64,000 nucleotides of DNA, taken from NCBI GenBank assembly GCA_015680685.1, contig MNCI01016016.1, positions 118,317 through 182,316 on the forward strand, in the 5' to 3' direction. This stretch comes from Gnetum montanum (Eukaryota; Streptophyta; Gnetopsida; Gnetales; Gnetaceae). Below are positions 21,513 through 33,539 of the stretch, piece by piece (position 1 is the first letter of the stretch; every line of letters begins with the position of its first letter). Below the pieces are notes generated by a model. The model had not been told where the DNA came from and did not search any database. It saw nothing but the letters and a program-made list of their open reading frames with translations. Both the position numbers and the translations under genes were made by a program.

Positions 21513-21940
21513 TAAATTAAAAAATATTTAATAGAAGTAAACTGTGAAAAAACTAAAAAATATTTAATTTAAATATTTTATTATTTTGTAATTCATGTCT
21601 TCACCTGCAAACCTGTCCCCAATCTTTGCATATGCTTACCTACCCAAAAGAAAATTGAATTGCAAATCTTCAATTCCTCTTTCAAGAATCGGATTCATTT
21701 GATGCATAGGCATGAAAGTTGTCAAAGTTGTCCCCAAATGTAGGTGGAGATGTTATGGGGGTGGAAGTACCCTTTCAAGAACAAGCCACCATGATTTTTG
21801 AGGACTCTTGGTCTAAGTATTCTATTTTTNTAAATTAAAAAATATTTAATAGAAGTAAACTGTGAAAAAACTAAAAAATATTTAATTTAAATATTTTATT
21901 ATTTTGTAATTCATGTCTTCACCAGGAACCTGTCCCAGTC
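21513..21940. repeat. Direct repeat across a single-N join (period 318)
   Basis: A block starting at 21513 recurs at 21831, immediately after the N at 21830. The first about 95 bases are nearly identical, then the two continue as diverged relatives. Copy 2 has only one version, at about 53607. It looks like two overlapping or paralogous contig ends laid side by side. Confidence 0.7.
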
Positions 21941-22872
21941 TTTGCATATGGTTATGTACCCCAACATGGATTGAATCAGGAATCTTTGATTCCTCGTTTC
22001 TAAGAATCCAATTGATTTCATGTATAGGTGAGAGCACATTTAAGTGGCAAGTGTAGTTGAGTTACTTAATGGCTAATGACCACAAAGCTTACAAGCTGCA
22101 TGGCTATATGCCATGCTAATCACACATGAAAGCTATGTTGGTCATGCAACTGTGTGACAATGTAACCTCATCATCCAATAACCTATGGAATGGAAATCGC
22201 TATGGCTATTACTAAGTTTGAATAAACCCAACATCAGTATTCTTGTTGATGTGAGCATGATTTGTAGTTTATGGTGGCCGACAGTGATAGATCACTCTTG
22301 GACAAAAGCAATCCCTTCCTACTACTCTGCAAATGCGGCCCTTGTTTACCAGACTAAGCAGCACAGAATAATTAATTATCATTAAGCAGCACAGAATAAT
22401 TAATCATCATTACAGTCCTTACCAGTGCCGCCATTAGGTTGTCGGTCCTGTGTGAACCTTGAAGAAGTGCTGACTGATCTTGCCATCCAACACGAGACAT
22501 GAATCACTTCCTGTTTTCCTTTGTTTACTTTTCCTTTTTTAGTAGTTCTCATGATTTTGATAAATATATCACGTGATATTTTTGTTTTTCTTTCTTTCTT
22601 TATGTTTACCCATGATGTTATTGGCCAGGTAACTAACTCATTCAGGTTAACATTTTTTATTTTTGATTTCAATTTCTTAAAACTTGGTGAAATACAAATT
22701 TTGAAATAGTAGTAATAATAATAATAATGGAGGGGATATATATGTCAATTATTGAGATCTAAGCCATTAAAAGGGCAATTACATAATGATGTGAATGAAT
22801 GTAACAAATTTCCCTTTCCTTAAATGAATAGAAATGCTTTTTATTATATTTATTTTTTATATACAGGAATGA

Positions 22873-22882
22873 AAGTTGATGA
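22873..22882. other. Empty site for the copy 2 LINE
   Basis: AGTTGATGAG occurs once here between GGAATGAA and ATGGAGGG. In copy 2 the same bases flank the 5.5 kb LINE (54621-54630 and 60107-60116). Confidence 0.92.
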
Positions 22883-24395
22883 GATGGAGGGCACCAAATG
22901 GCCAGTGAATGCAAACAACTTTGAGAAGCACCAAAAGACAGAAGGCATGGAGATTAGATGAGGAAAGGGAAAGAAACCAATGGAGGATGCAGATCTTCTA
23001 AAACTTTCAAATTTCCTTTTTCCAAAACTAAGTGATTCATTTTTTCTTTGTATGAGTTTTCATTTCGAAGGATAAGATAGTAGTCATATGGCAACTGATG
23101 TTTCTCCAAAATCAGAATCTCTTTCTACACTTAAAAGTTCTTCTATTGTGTCACTCTTAAATTGATTTTGGTCTTTAGAAACACAAGAAGATGAAATTAA
23201 AGTTGATTTCTAACTCAACCAACAGTTTTACAAGAAACTCCCAACAAATCAGAGAATTCACCATGCAAACCTATTGGAGGAGTTGTGTCTCCTAGAGGCA
23301 TAGGTGAATAGGCTTGTGCAAGAGGCTATCTATTTGGCAGATGAGATTTGGGCCTCTTTTGAATAGCTTTCTTGGTTTATTACCATCTATTGCATAGTTT
23401 AGAATTATTATTATTATTATTGTTAGGGATGCATGTATTAAGTTAATCAAATCCTTTAAGTATTTCTCTACATATTTTTCGTTGAGATTACATAATTCTA
23501 CCGTCATAATATTATTAGCACCATTGTTTATAAAAAGACTAGATTTAAAATCTCACCTTAAGCGTAACTAGGTGGGACTATTTCTAAGTTTCCACACCCA
23601 CATGGGAGATGCCTGAAGCAGTAAACTCCTACAACATATTTTAAAGGGGAATTACCTTTAATCATATATAATGCATCAACACCAAGTCAAACCTTACTGT
23701 TGTAACTAAAATCATTCATGAATGGAGCGTTAGCCTTCCATCATGGTACCATAAAACTTAATTGGGTGTTCACAATAATTAAACTAGTGTTCCAATCAAA
23801 TCTAGATTACTATCATTTTCAAACCACACCACACCTATGCTCTCTCAGTACAATGATGTTGGTGCTGAGCTGGTGATGGTGATCCAACGCTTTTGCAGTA
23901 CAACACTTATGCTAATGCCACTACTTCATAATGTTCCTTCTCTAATGTTTAGATTAGGCCAAAGATATATCACCTTTTGACAAATATTTTTACTAATGAA
24001 AGTAGTAAAGGAATTTGCAAGAATAAGTAGGCATGGATCCTGCTTCATCTATGACGAGTATGCTCCTTGGGATTTTATTTTCATTTTCAATTATTATTGA
24101 TAATTCGGTATGTAATTTTGACATTAACATATTCTAGGGATCATTCATAATTTAGGGTTCATTCCTTCCCATTTTAGATAATAGATAGATTTCAAGAAGA
24201 GAAATTTGTGAATATTCCCAATTACATCTTTGTCTTTTCCATTACAGTTTTCTTTTCTCCTCCCTAAATTATTTTTCCTATGCTAGCTAAAAACTCAGGG
24301 TCCATTCCATTTTCTTTCTCTTTGTTCTATGATTTCTCTGTTAATAATCAGCAAGAGGTATGTTTTAGAATTTGAGCTTTTGTTTATGCCAACAT

Positions 24396-24711
24396 TGTGA
24401 TGTGGATGAAGGCAAATCTACCTTCATTTTCTTCAATATTATTGCCCTACCTTATTCTATTTTTATTTGTCTCTATGTTACAATTGGTCTCATATGGATC
24501 CCCACCAAAATAAAATACATTATCCCTTTTTAATTTTAGGTTCTATGACAATATATAAGGAGCTCAAAAGGTGCTAACAATCCAAGAGCCAATTCATTGC
24601 TAGGGGTTTTTCACCTTGAAGGTTTTCCCTAGGTTAAATCTATGTATTTTTTATTTTCCATAATTTCTTTTAAATCTAATATGATATTGATGCAAGTGAC
24701 TAGGAATAACA
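24396..24711 (+). repeat. copia-A 5' LTR, copy 1 (shortened)
   Basis: It begins TGTGATG, ends AATAACA and has an ATATAAGGAGC segment likely near the promoter (ACAATATATAAGG at about 24549). It lacks about 90 internal bases found in its own 3' LTR (411 bp) and in the copy 2 5' LTR, so the deletion is private to copy 1. Confidence 0.85.
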
Positions 24712-24713
24712 AT

Positions 24714-24725
24714 TGGTATCGAAGC
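24714..24725 (+). other. copia-A primer binding site
   Basis: TGGTATCGAAGC, two bases after the LTR, resembles the initiator tRNA-Met primer site TGGTATCAGAGC. The same is found at 62398-62409. Confidence 0.7.
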
Positions 24726-24769
24726 AAGATTCCATGCACCACTATTATTTTGTCAAGTAATTGTAGGAA

Positions 24770-25377
24770 AAAATCATGATCAATTGTATGTCCAAAATTG
24801 AAATGAAAATGTTTAACAAGTCCAACTATGAATTATGAAAGATCAAGATGAAGGCTATTCTCATTGAAAAGGACCAACATAGTGCAATTTCGGGAGTGAA
24901 GCCAAATAAGATGTCCAATGAAGAGGGAAAAGTTAAACCTAAAGGTGATAAATACAATCATACAATTTTTAAAGAAGCCATCTAAATGTTGGAATTATGG
25001 TAAAGTTGGTGATATAAGGACAAATTGTAAAGCCCGTCCAAAAAATGGCAGAGAGAGTAATGTACCAAAAAGTTATTGAGCCCCTCTTGCTCAAGAGGAA
25101 GATTTGTAGGTTGTCTTATATTGCTAATACATATTCATGGTATGTGGACTTGGGTGCATCTCATTACTACACTCCAGATGTTGATTGCTTCAGTGAGTAT
25201 ACATCATTTGATCTCAGAATGGTAAGATTGGGTAATGGTGATTTATGTAAAGTTATAGGTTATGGAAAAGTAAAGATTCAATTTAAGAATGGAGCAATTA
25301 AATTAATTCCAAATGTATTTCATGTTCTAAAACTTACTAAAAATCTGTTATCTATAAGTGAATTGGATGATGCATGA
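24770..25377 (+). pseudogene. copia-A gag start, zinc knuckle remnant and protease
   Basis: The gag start (MSKIEMKMFNKSNYE, then a stop) is joined by a deletion of about 400 bases to the knuckle region, which reads CWNYGKVGD and has lost the second Cys (Tyr in both copies). The protease ORF (25045-25377) has WYVDLGASHYYT, where the catalytic D-S-G reads D-L-G, and ends NLLSISELDDA before a TGA shared with copy 2. All inactivating changes at these sites are C-to-T or G-to-A type. Confidence 0.75.
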
Positions 25378-25479
25378 CTAATTGTTATCTTTGGAGATGG
25401 AAAATGTTCAATGCTACATGATTCATCTCTTCTGGTTTCTAGAATTAAAATTGGGACTCCTGAAAAAAATTGAGTAACA

Positions 25480-26064
25480 GAGCACTTTAATGAAACATTG
25501 GTGAAACGTGCTAGATATATGATGAGTGAATCTAATCTTAATAAGCTTTTCTAGGATGAAGCAGTAATGACTACATGTTATCTTATCAATAAATCTTCTT
25601 CATTAGCTCTTGATTGAAAAATTCCAAAGGAAGTTTGGACTGGTAGGTCCATTAATTTAAACTATTTGAAGATTCTTGGTTGTGAAGCCTATGTACATGT
25701 TCCAAAATTTGATAGATCCAAATTAGACTCTAAGTCTATCAAATGTATTTTTCTTGGCTATGGACATGATGTTAAAGCTTGTAAGTTATATAACCCACGA
25801 ACTAAAAGGGTTATTTATAGTTGACATGTTTTCTTTACAGAAAAATGTGGATCTATGAAAGAGGAATCTTCTAATATTGAAACTCCTTCAAATGATGTAA
25901 CTCCTATGTATGTGCCTATTGAAATTAATAATCAAATTTTTGAGGGTCATCCTCCCTCAGTTGGGGATATTGCCCCTAGTGAACAACATGGTGATAGCAT
26001 GGTAAATGAGGAGGAACAACATGCAGAGGGAGAATATAGTTTAAGTGAACAACAAAGTGAATAG
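25480..26064 (+). pseudogene. copia-A integrase carboxyl part (core deleted)
   Basis: Directly after the protease region comes ARYMMSE, then a stop, AVMTTCYLINKSS, PKEVWTGRSINLNYLKILGCEAY (quoted in parts) and FLGYGHDVKACKLYNP, the end of a copia integrase. The zinc and D-D-E core upstream is absent in both copies. The 25855-26064 frame that follows is the acidic, low-complexity linker before RT (EEEQHAEGE). Stops at about 25553, 25617 and 25822 interrupt; the second is private to copy 1. Confidence 0.7.
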
Positions 26065-26229
26065 GATCATTTAATATGTTCAACATGTATACAATGATTA
26101 CCTTCACATTTAGAAGAATATGTCATATTTAGTAAAAAAAATGAGCCATCAACATATGATGAGACATGTTTGTCTATGCAAAATGCAAAGTGTAAATAGC
26201 CAATTGATGCTAAAATGTGATCAATTCAC

Positions 26230-26780
26230 AAAAATGAAACTTGGGAATTAACTAAGCTTCCATCAGAGAGAAAAACCATTTGAAATAAATGGGTGTACAG
26301 AATGCAATTTGGAAATCAATATAAAGCATGACTTGTAGCTAAAGGATTTTCTCAGAGAAAGGTATTGATTATGATGAAATCTTCTCTCTAGTGGTAAAAT
26401 TAACATCCATAACATCATTTTTGGCTATTACAACTATTTATGATCTTGAACTTGAACAAATGGATGTGAAAACAACATTCCTCAATGGTGATCTTGAGGA
26501 AGAAATATATATGCTTCAACCTGAGGGATATGAAATTAAAGGAAAGGAGCATATGGTGTGTCACCTATTAAAATCACTATATGGGCTCAAACAAGCACCA
26601 AGGATGTGGAATAAAAATTTAATGACCACATGAAAAATCTTGGCTTTGTTAGAAGTGTTGAAGACTCATGTATTTATGTTAAAAATACAAGTGACAAATA
26701 TGTTATCTTGCTAGTATATGTTAATGAAATGTTAATAGTAAGTAATAACATAGATGATATTTAGGAGTTAAAATTTCATC
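26230..26780 (+). pseudogene. copia-A reverse transcriptase, active site lost
   Basis: The RVT_2 pattern is clear: ETWELTKLPSERKTI, NKWVYRMQF, QMDVKTTFLNGDLEEEIYM, PEGYEIKGKEHMVCHLLKSL (quoted in parts) and YGLKQAPRMWN. The polymerase box near 26717-26731 reads Y-V-N-E-M where copia elements have Y-V-D-D-M, so the enzyme cannot work. There is a frameshift near 26630 and a stop in the KAWLVAKGF region. Confidence 0.8.
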
Positions 26781-26979
26781 TATCTTCTTAATTTAAGATG
26801 AAGGATCTTGGTGCTGCAGAGAAAATTCTGGGCATGGAAATTAAAAGGAATAGGGTTAATAAAAAAGCTTTGGCTTGGACAATCTACATATGTTGAAAAT
26901 GTTTTAAAAATATTTAATGTGCATGATTGCAGGCTTGTGACTACAACCTATGAAGAAAAAGAGCTCATGATTAGAATTC

Positions 26980-27570
26980 TATATGCTAGTGCTATTGGTA
27001 GTTTAATGTATGCAATGGTCTCTAGTAGACTTGATATTGCTTACATTGTTGGAAACCTTTGCAGGTATATGTCTAATGCATGGAAACAAGACTAGATTAT
27101 GGTGAAGCAAGCCTTTCAATATTTTCATGGTACTTCAAATTATAGGATGTGTTATAAAAATGATTCCAATGGACTTCATGGCTTTGTTGATGCAGATTGG
27201 GGTAGTGATATTAATAGTAGGAAATCTAGTAGTGGATATGTGTTTAATCTTTTTGGTGATGATATTTCATGGAAAAGTTAGAAATAATATTATGTTGCTC
27301 AGTCTACCATTGAAGCTAAATATGTTGCTGCTAACTTGGCATGCAAAGAGACTATATGGCTCCAAAAGCTAATAGCTAAACTTAGCATTACTTAGACTCT
27401 GATTAATATTGGCTGTGATAGTCAAAGTGCCAAAAGCATATCCAAGAATCCAACCTTTCATGCCCAAACAAAGCACATTGAAATACAGATGAAAGGAAAT
27501 TAAAATGCAAAGAATTATTTTGAATAAAATTTCAAGTAAAGTAAATCCTATAGATGTACTTACCAAGTTA
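26980..27570 (+). pseudogene. copia-A RNase H remnant
   Basis: DADWGSDINSRKSSSGYVF (27192-27250) and ISWKS, followed after a stop by VAQSTIEAKYVAANLACKE, WLQKL and QTKHIE, give the standard copia RNase H order. The acidic residue of the EAEYVA helix is retained (EAK). The domain is broken by stops and a frame change. Confidence 0.75.
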
Positions 27571-27687
27571 ACTCTTGCTAAAAATTTTCTCTCGTATCGA
27601 TTAGCATTTGGTCTTCTTCTAACCTAATTTTCTAAAAATGGTTTGGATTAGTCTTCAAAGCAACTTTACCTTTAAGAGGGAGAATTT

Positions 27688-28098
27688 TGTTGTGGATAAA
27701 GGAAAATCTACCATGATTTTCTCTAATATTTCTACCCTACCTTATTCTATTCTTATTTGTGTCTATGTTATAATTGGTCCCATACCTATCCCCACCAAAA
27801 TAAACTCCCTTATCCATTTTTTAATTTTGGGTTTTGTGATAATATATAAGGAGCTCAAAGAGAGCATTCAAAATACCCACATTTTTCAAAGCATAAGCTT
27901 GAGAATCATCTCGCTTCCTTTGTAAATTCTCCTTAAGCTTAAATCTTTTGAAGTTATGTTGTTAATGGTCCAAGAGTCAATTCATTATTGGGGTTATTCA
28001 CCTTGAAGGTTTTCCCCAAAGTAACTCTGTGTCTTTTTTATTTTTTGTAGTTTCTTTTGAATATAATATAATATTGGTGCAAGTGACTAGGAATAACA
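27688..28098 (+). repeat. copia-A 3' LTR, copy 1
   Basis: 411 bases begin TGTTGTGG after the purine tract AAGAGGGAGAA and end AATAACA before the AACAT target duplication. It carries the internal block that the 5' LTR has lost. Confidence 0.88.
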
Positions 28099-28103
28099 AA
28101 CAT

Positions 28104-31100
28104 TGGACCAAAAATATGTAGTAGAGTTTATGTTTTTTCCACCTCATTGTTCATTGCATCCATATTAGGGAAAGTGATTGTATGAAGAAGATGTGGATCA
28201 ATCACCAAAGATTTGAGTTGATAGAATTTAGTTGTTTTTCCAGCATTCAAAGATTTTGTTCAATTTCATAGATCATTTTCATTGACTGTAAGTTTTGTGG
28301 AGATTCAAGGTAGGCTAGGGTTTAAAAGAAGAAAGGAGAGGAAATAAGGAATCCAAGATTACACAATGCTAGGATGAGAGGTATCGATGTAGTAATGTTG
28401 TTACCTTAGCCATGATTATGAACGTAATTCCTTAGCAATGAAAGGTAGCAACTCATGATGGCCAACTTTGCTCCACTATAACCATAATCTTAGAACCACA
28501 TAATATCCTCCTCCTCATATTGATCTTCATCTTTCTTGCTACCATTTATTCTCCATGTGTAGCACTAGCATTGCTTAGAGGATTCTTGGGCAAGAGTTAG
28601 AGCATTGATCTTGTGCTACCCGATAACCTTCTACATTATCTTTAGTTGTTGCATAATTTCTATGATCCTATACATCCAAAGATTTCAATTGGTTTCAAAT
28701 GGAGGAAATGTTATTGTTGCTTACATGGGTTGCCCCAAATTTTTCCACTGCCTCTTCTGGCTTTAAACTTCTAAAGATTCATTTACATCTTTAATCCACA
28801 CTAATGTCGATTGTTAAAATTTCTATACGTTAGAGCCCGGATGTAGTTTCAACCTATTTTGCAAGTGAGAATGTAGCTAATGAAATTCTTTGCCTAAGAA
28901 TTTGGACTTTTTGGCTTTATCTTTGATTTATTTTTGCTATTGTAGATAAGGGGTCAGACAAAGAAAAGGAAAGAAAATGAAATTTTACTTGTAGACCTAG
29001 ATGCATCCTCTTCTCAAAGGAAGAGGAAACCTGTTGAACACAAAGTTGAAGAATATGGAGGATGAAAAATGATTATAGTGCTTCGGTTCAAGGGCTATCA
29101 TAGCATCATTAGTAGCTATGTCTATGGCAATGAATTTTCATTTGATATTAAGATTTTGATTTCTGTTTGAGTGGAGTTCACTAGTATAAAGTAAAAGATA
29201 TTAATGTGAATATTTTACTTTAATTTTCTTTATTTTAGTTCACAATTGGGAGACATGGAAGAGAAAAGGAGATTCCAATTATCAAGGAGATCTAGAGGAT
29301 CTCCACTTAACCACACTTGGTGAAGAAGATCATGCATGATAGCTAAGTTTCTGTAAATTTATTTGATTATTAAATTCTATTGATATAACATTATTTAGTT
29401 TAATCTCTTCACTTTGCATTGGCATAAAGGATGAGTTGTCATTAGTGTGAGTTACTAATTTTTGTCATTTTCTTAAATTTACTTTGTAAATTCTGTCATG
29501 TTTTCATAATGCTTCTAACTCTTTATTATTAATGCTATTTCTTTTTCTTTGTTTATATACATGAAAATATTTTGTTCTCTTAGCACACATACTATTTTTT
29601 GAAATTTTACTCTTACTATAGAAAAAGAAAACAATATCAACAATTTATAATTCTTTAAACTAAACACTATTATTTGTGATAATTGAAGATCAAAATTTCA
29701 TTCTATTAGAAATATTTCCTTACTACATATCTGGTTTTGTTTATGTTTAACTATCTTATTAATTAAAATTATTTTGAGAGGTTTATAATCCAAATATTCG
29801 TAGCCCTAATAACTTATATTACCTACAATATTTCACTAAAAAACTATTGCATTAAAAAATAATTTTTACAAAAAAAATAATATAACTACAAGTATAATGA
29901 ATCACATAATGTGAACAAAGTATAGTAAAAAATGATAAAGAAATATAACATGGTGGTAATTTACAATAGCCTCCTTAAGACATTGCCTTTCAAACAAAGC
30001 TAAACCATAGTATTTCAATCATGTTTCCAAAGAAAAACTAGCTCATCCCATTTGACCTAGCAAAAACAAAAGAAAGAAAAACACAAACATAGACAATCTT
30101 GCGCTTGCTAAAATACCCTAGTCCCAATTCTTAAAAAATATTTTCGAAAAGGAAAAGAAAAAAAAACTCCAAGCTAAAGAAGAATAGGCATCCATGCCAT
30201 GAATTGCCATGCTGGCATAATCGGGATCATCAACTACCTACCAATCAATGGTCAAAATATCCTCCTAAAATCCCAATGAATCAAGCTACTCCCAACATCC
30301 AAAAAGAATAAACAAAAATTCTCTACAAATACACATCAAATTTCACTATCCCCAATGCATTCAACAATTACAGAGCAAAAGAAATCACAATGAGAGAATG
30401 TAACTCAATTTACAAATTCCTTGTACAATGAAGTACAATACAACAATTCCAAGAAATAATTTCATAATTCAAGTATTTAAAAACAACATATTATATATGC
30501 TTAGATATTGATAATGCTTACACTCATCTCACTCATACCCAAGAGATTGAAGTCTTCTTATAGCCTCGAAGTTTGCAAAAATACCTTAGAAATTATGGAA
30601 TGGCTACTAATGACTAGTGTAGACGTCTCCTTTGAGATTGGGACATATCTTTGAATTTTGCTTCAATTTTGTGAAGACATCTCCTTGAAAAGTGGAACAT
30701 CTCTTAGGAGACAAAACTTGACCATGACATGTGGTTAACTAGAATTCACATGAACAAATCAATGTTATTAAAATAAAAAAGGAAAGATACATCACAAATC
30801 ATGATGATAGATTATAATCTAATCATGACTTTTGATTATTAGGAAAATTCACAAAATAGTGCAAAATGGTGAAATCAACAATGGAGACCTGACCATGAGC
30901 TCATCATGACTCATGGTGATTGACCATGACTAGACCATGATTCATCATGTTTTAGGGTTTAGAAATAGAGATGGAAAAATGCATAACATGGCTAAAGGAT
31001 GCCACAACCTTGCCATGACTCACGGTGGATGACCATGACTTATAGTGAATGCCAACAATCATACCATGCCTTTTGTTGAATTATGGTTACGAACAAATTT

Positions 31101-31320
31101 TGAAAAAAAGGTAAAAATAGAAAAAAGATACATATAAATAATCACCAATTATAATGCTTAACAAGTGTAATCAACACATCAAACTAGGTTAAAAGTGATC
31201 AATAAGGCATTGACATCACAAAGGGCTCTAAATATTAAGAGGATCTATGTAAAAAATTCCAAAATGGTGAAGACTCAAAATCTCATGAAATAGCCTAAAC
31301 CTAATAGAACCTATGTTAAG
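28104..31320. other. AT-rich spacer without recognised genes
   Basis: No homolog of this stretch lies in the window, because the matching part of copy 2 would be past its end. A lysine/arginine-rich plus-strand piece near 28945-29060 (RKRKPVEHKVEEYG) is the only coding-like spot and cannot be assigned. Between about 30720 and 31090 the words ACCATGACT, CATGACTCA and GTGATTGACC recur irregularly, a weak degenerate repeat. The right edge of the duplication unit may lie in this stretch or in the joins that follow. Confidence 0.5.
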
Positions 31321-31366
31321 AAAAACATAATGAAAACCTATCTGGTTTCTTCCTCAGCCTAATGAC

Positions 31367-31522
31367 CTCTATCTGGTTTCTTCCTCAGCCTGATGCTAGT
31401 TTGATGCTGGTGGTTGACCTCTATCTGGTTTCATCCTCAGCCTGATGCTAGTTTGATGCTGGTGGTTGACCTCTATCTGGTTTCTTCCTCTCCTTGTCCT
31501 TCTAGTTGCATGAGGAGGCCTT
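31367..31522. repeat. Tandem repeat, 52-bp unit, about 2.5-3 copies
   Basis: CTCTATCTGG starts occur at 31367, 31419 and 31471. The first two units are almost identical, and a partial unit begins near 31338. It lies at the edge of the LTR-like block; the LTR segments at 4150 and 40090 have a single related unit. Confidence 0.85.
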
Positions 31523-32758
31523 ATATAGGCTTCCTCTTTTTCCTTCTCCCTCTTTTCATGTGTCCAAAATCATGCATAATTTCTTTGGCAAAATTGCATG
31601 GTGCATTGATAGTTCACACCTTTTTTTTTTAATTTGCACTTCTTCCCTGTGTGCCTATTAATAACTAGAGTAAGTTAGTAATTAAGTGATTATAAAATAA
31701 CTTAATCATCAATCAATTATAATACAACTAAGCATATGTATGGAGTTAAAACATAACATATATATTATTATGATTGTTATCATTACTATTATTTTTTGGT
31801 GTGTGCAAGGGTAGCGCAAGTGTTGTGGCAAAGACTACAGGCAACATAAGGAAACTAACATAGCGAAGATAAGGATGTAGTATTAGGGAAATGAAAAATA
31901 TCCATAGGAGGGTTTCCTATGGGTCTATGGCTTAGGCAATGTAAAGTGATGCAGTTGTGCAGCTAGGCAGGTAGACACACAAGTCATACGATGGTAGCAA
32001 GCACACACTGCTAGCAAGGCTAGAAGGTCATATGGCAAGAAGGTGAGCATATGGCATAGTATGGTTACAGCAACGATGAACAAGGAGTAGCTCATGCCTA
32101 TGTGGCCCTTAGTAGGAGTGGTTGGACTACTTTGTGTGTGCACGGGGAGCCCAAAAATCAAGGGTTTGTTGTGGTTGAGATTGTCAAGTAGCATAAAGCA
32201 TGGGGTGGCATACGGCAACACTTGGTGATGGCTTAGGGCAACATGCGATTGCAAGTGATGGACATGCATGAGGGTTTGGTAGTGGGTGATAGTATAGTAG
32301 GTAGTAGTGAGGATGGACAAGTGCAAAGGTGTCTGCTAAGCATCATGGAAAGGAAGTGGACACTAAGGAGAGGAATTCCATGCAACACTAATGCAAATTC
32401 CCTATGGTAAATGCAGTTTCTCTGCATCTTGATAGTGTTGTAGAAAATTATGGTGGGAAATAGAAAAATTTCCAAGAGAAATATTTATGTAAATCAAAGG
32501 TAGATGGTACTTGTAACTTTGATTTTCTGGGCTCTATTTTGCCAAGGAAACATTTACAATTTAAGATACATCAAACTTTATGAGCATTAGCTGAAATGTA
32601 GGGAGTTATTAGTTTGAATTGACAGTGGCAATCAATCAATAGTGATAATCAATCAAATTGATTGGTACTTCCCTTAGTTTGAATTGTTATTTTGATTCTT
32701 TGTTGTTGATGGGTAGTTAAAACTTATGGTTTTGTTTTGTGATGGAAGATTAAGGTCC
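31460..32758 (-). repeat. Probable gypsy 3' LTR of the copy 2 element
   Basis: The sequence matches the gypsy LTR regions near 4160-4980 and 40100-40960, with an extra block of about 190 bases (about 31840-32010). It is clearly more diverged from them than they are from each other. It lies beyond the integrase end of the copy 2 gypsy element in the right orientation for its 3' LTR, but single-N joins intervene, so linkage is by scaffold only. Confidence 0.5.
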
Positions 32759-33529
32759 NCAACATACCTAAAGAAGTTAATGTAAGGATTTAAGAATTTT
32801 ATTGAGAGACATCAATAGACCAAGGTACTATCTTGCAGCTTTTTAATACATACATTAACAAATTTAATTATGATATCCTTGGTGGTTTTAGCCAAAATAA
32901 TTAAACCAATTATTATTATGATTATTATTATTTTATTAAATGATAGGAAGGAGCTCTAGCTATGTGCCATTATTATGAACAAAAAGAATACTCACAACAA
33001 ATCATTGTGAAGCATGAGAAAGAATGAACTTTGAATTCCAATAGTGGGATGCTAGTTCAAATTCTTTCTAACACATTGTGAATTCCTCACATTGAGTTAT
33101 CTCATCACAATGTGGGATGGATCATCAAACTATGGAAATAACTCAAAATTATAAATGCCATTTTAAACAAATGCAACCCAAAGGATGATGCCATGGCAGT
33201 AAGTCATCCTCAAAGGTAGCACCATTAAACAACATATAGTTAATATGTAACTTAATAATATATGATCCTTATGACTTAGCTTCAAGGAACTCATTTTTTA
33301 AATTAGATAATGAAGAAACAAAGAATTACAAGGATTCCCATAGTTTATAGAGTACCCTTAATNAGACCTAAAATTATATACTATGCATGATACTATAATA
33401 AAAAAATAAGATGAAATGCATTTTATTCAACTAGATGTGATATCTAATGTAGCATATATGGATATATATATGTATATATAACTATTATTTATCAAATTAC
33501 TGATCTACTAGGTGTCCACATGGAACATN
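32759..33529. other. Three single-N joins (32759, 33363, 33529)
   Basis: Each N marks an abrupt change of content. Short AT-rich pieces between them show no coding pattern. Order and adjacency across this stretch should not be trusted. Confidence 0.85.
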
Positions 33530-33539
33530 GTAAACCTTT

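Larger units (their letters stand above)
20021..24390. other. AT-rich spacer without recognised genes
   Basis: It matches 52121-54620 plus 60107-61943. I see no convincing coding region except the short unit at about 20940-21210. It includes a local duplication around a single-N join (21513-21940), the empty LINE site at about 22873-22882, a short ATT repeat near 23403-23421, and a 319-base deletion relative to copy 2 with the joint at 23353-23360. Confidence 0.6.
24396..28098 (+). mobile_element. Internally deleted Ty1/copia element, family A, copy 1
   Basis: Both LTRs (24396-24711, 27688-28098) are flanked by the 5-bp target-site duplication AACAT (24391-24395, 28099-28103). A tRNA-Met-type PBS and a polypurine tract (27674-27684) are in place. 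The interior holds gag start, knuckle, protease, integrase carboxyl part, RT and RNase H, but the integrase core is missing and gag has a second deletion absent from copy 2. Stops shared with copy 2 show it was dead before the duplication. Confidence 0.9.

Noticed and set aside
30720-31090. Possible repeat array or CRISPR-like structure with CATGAC words
   Set aside because: Spacing and unit sequence are irregular and the context is a plant nuclear spacer; it is only a weak degenerate repeat.
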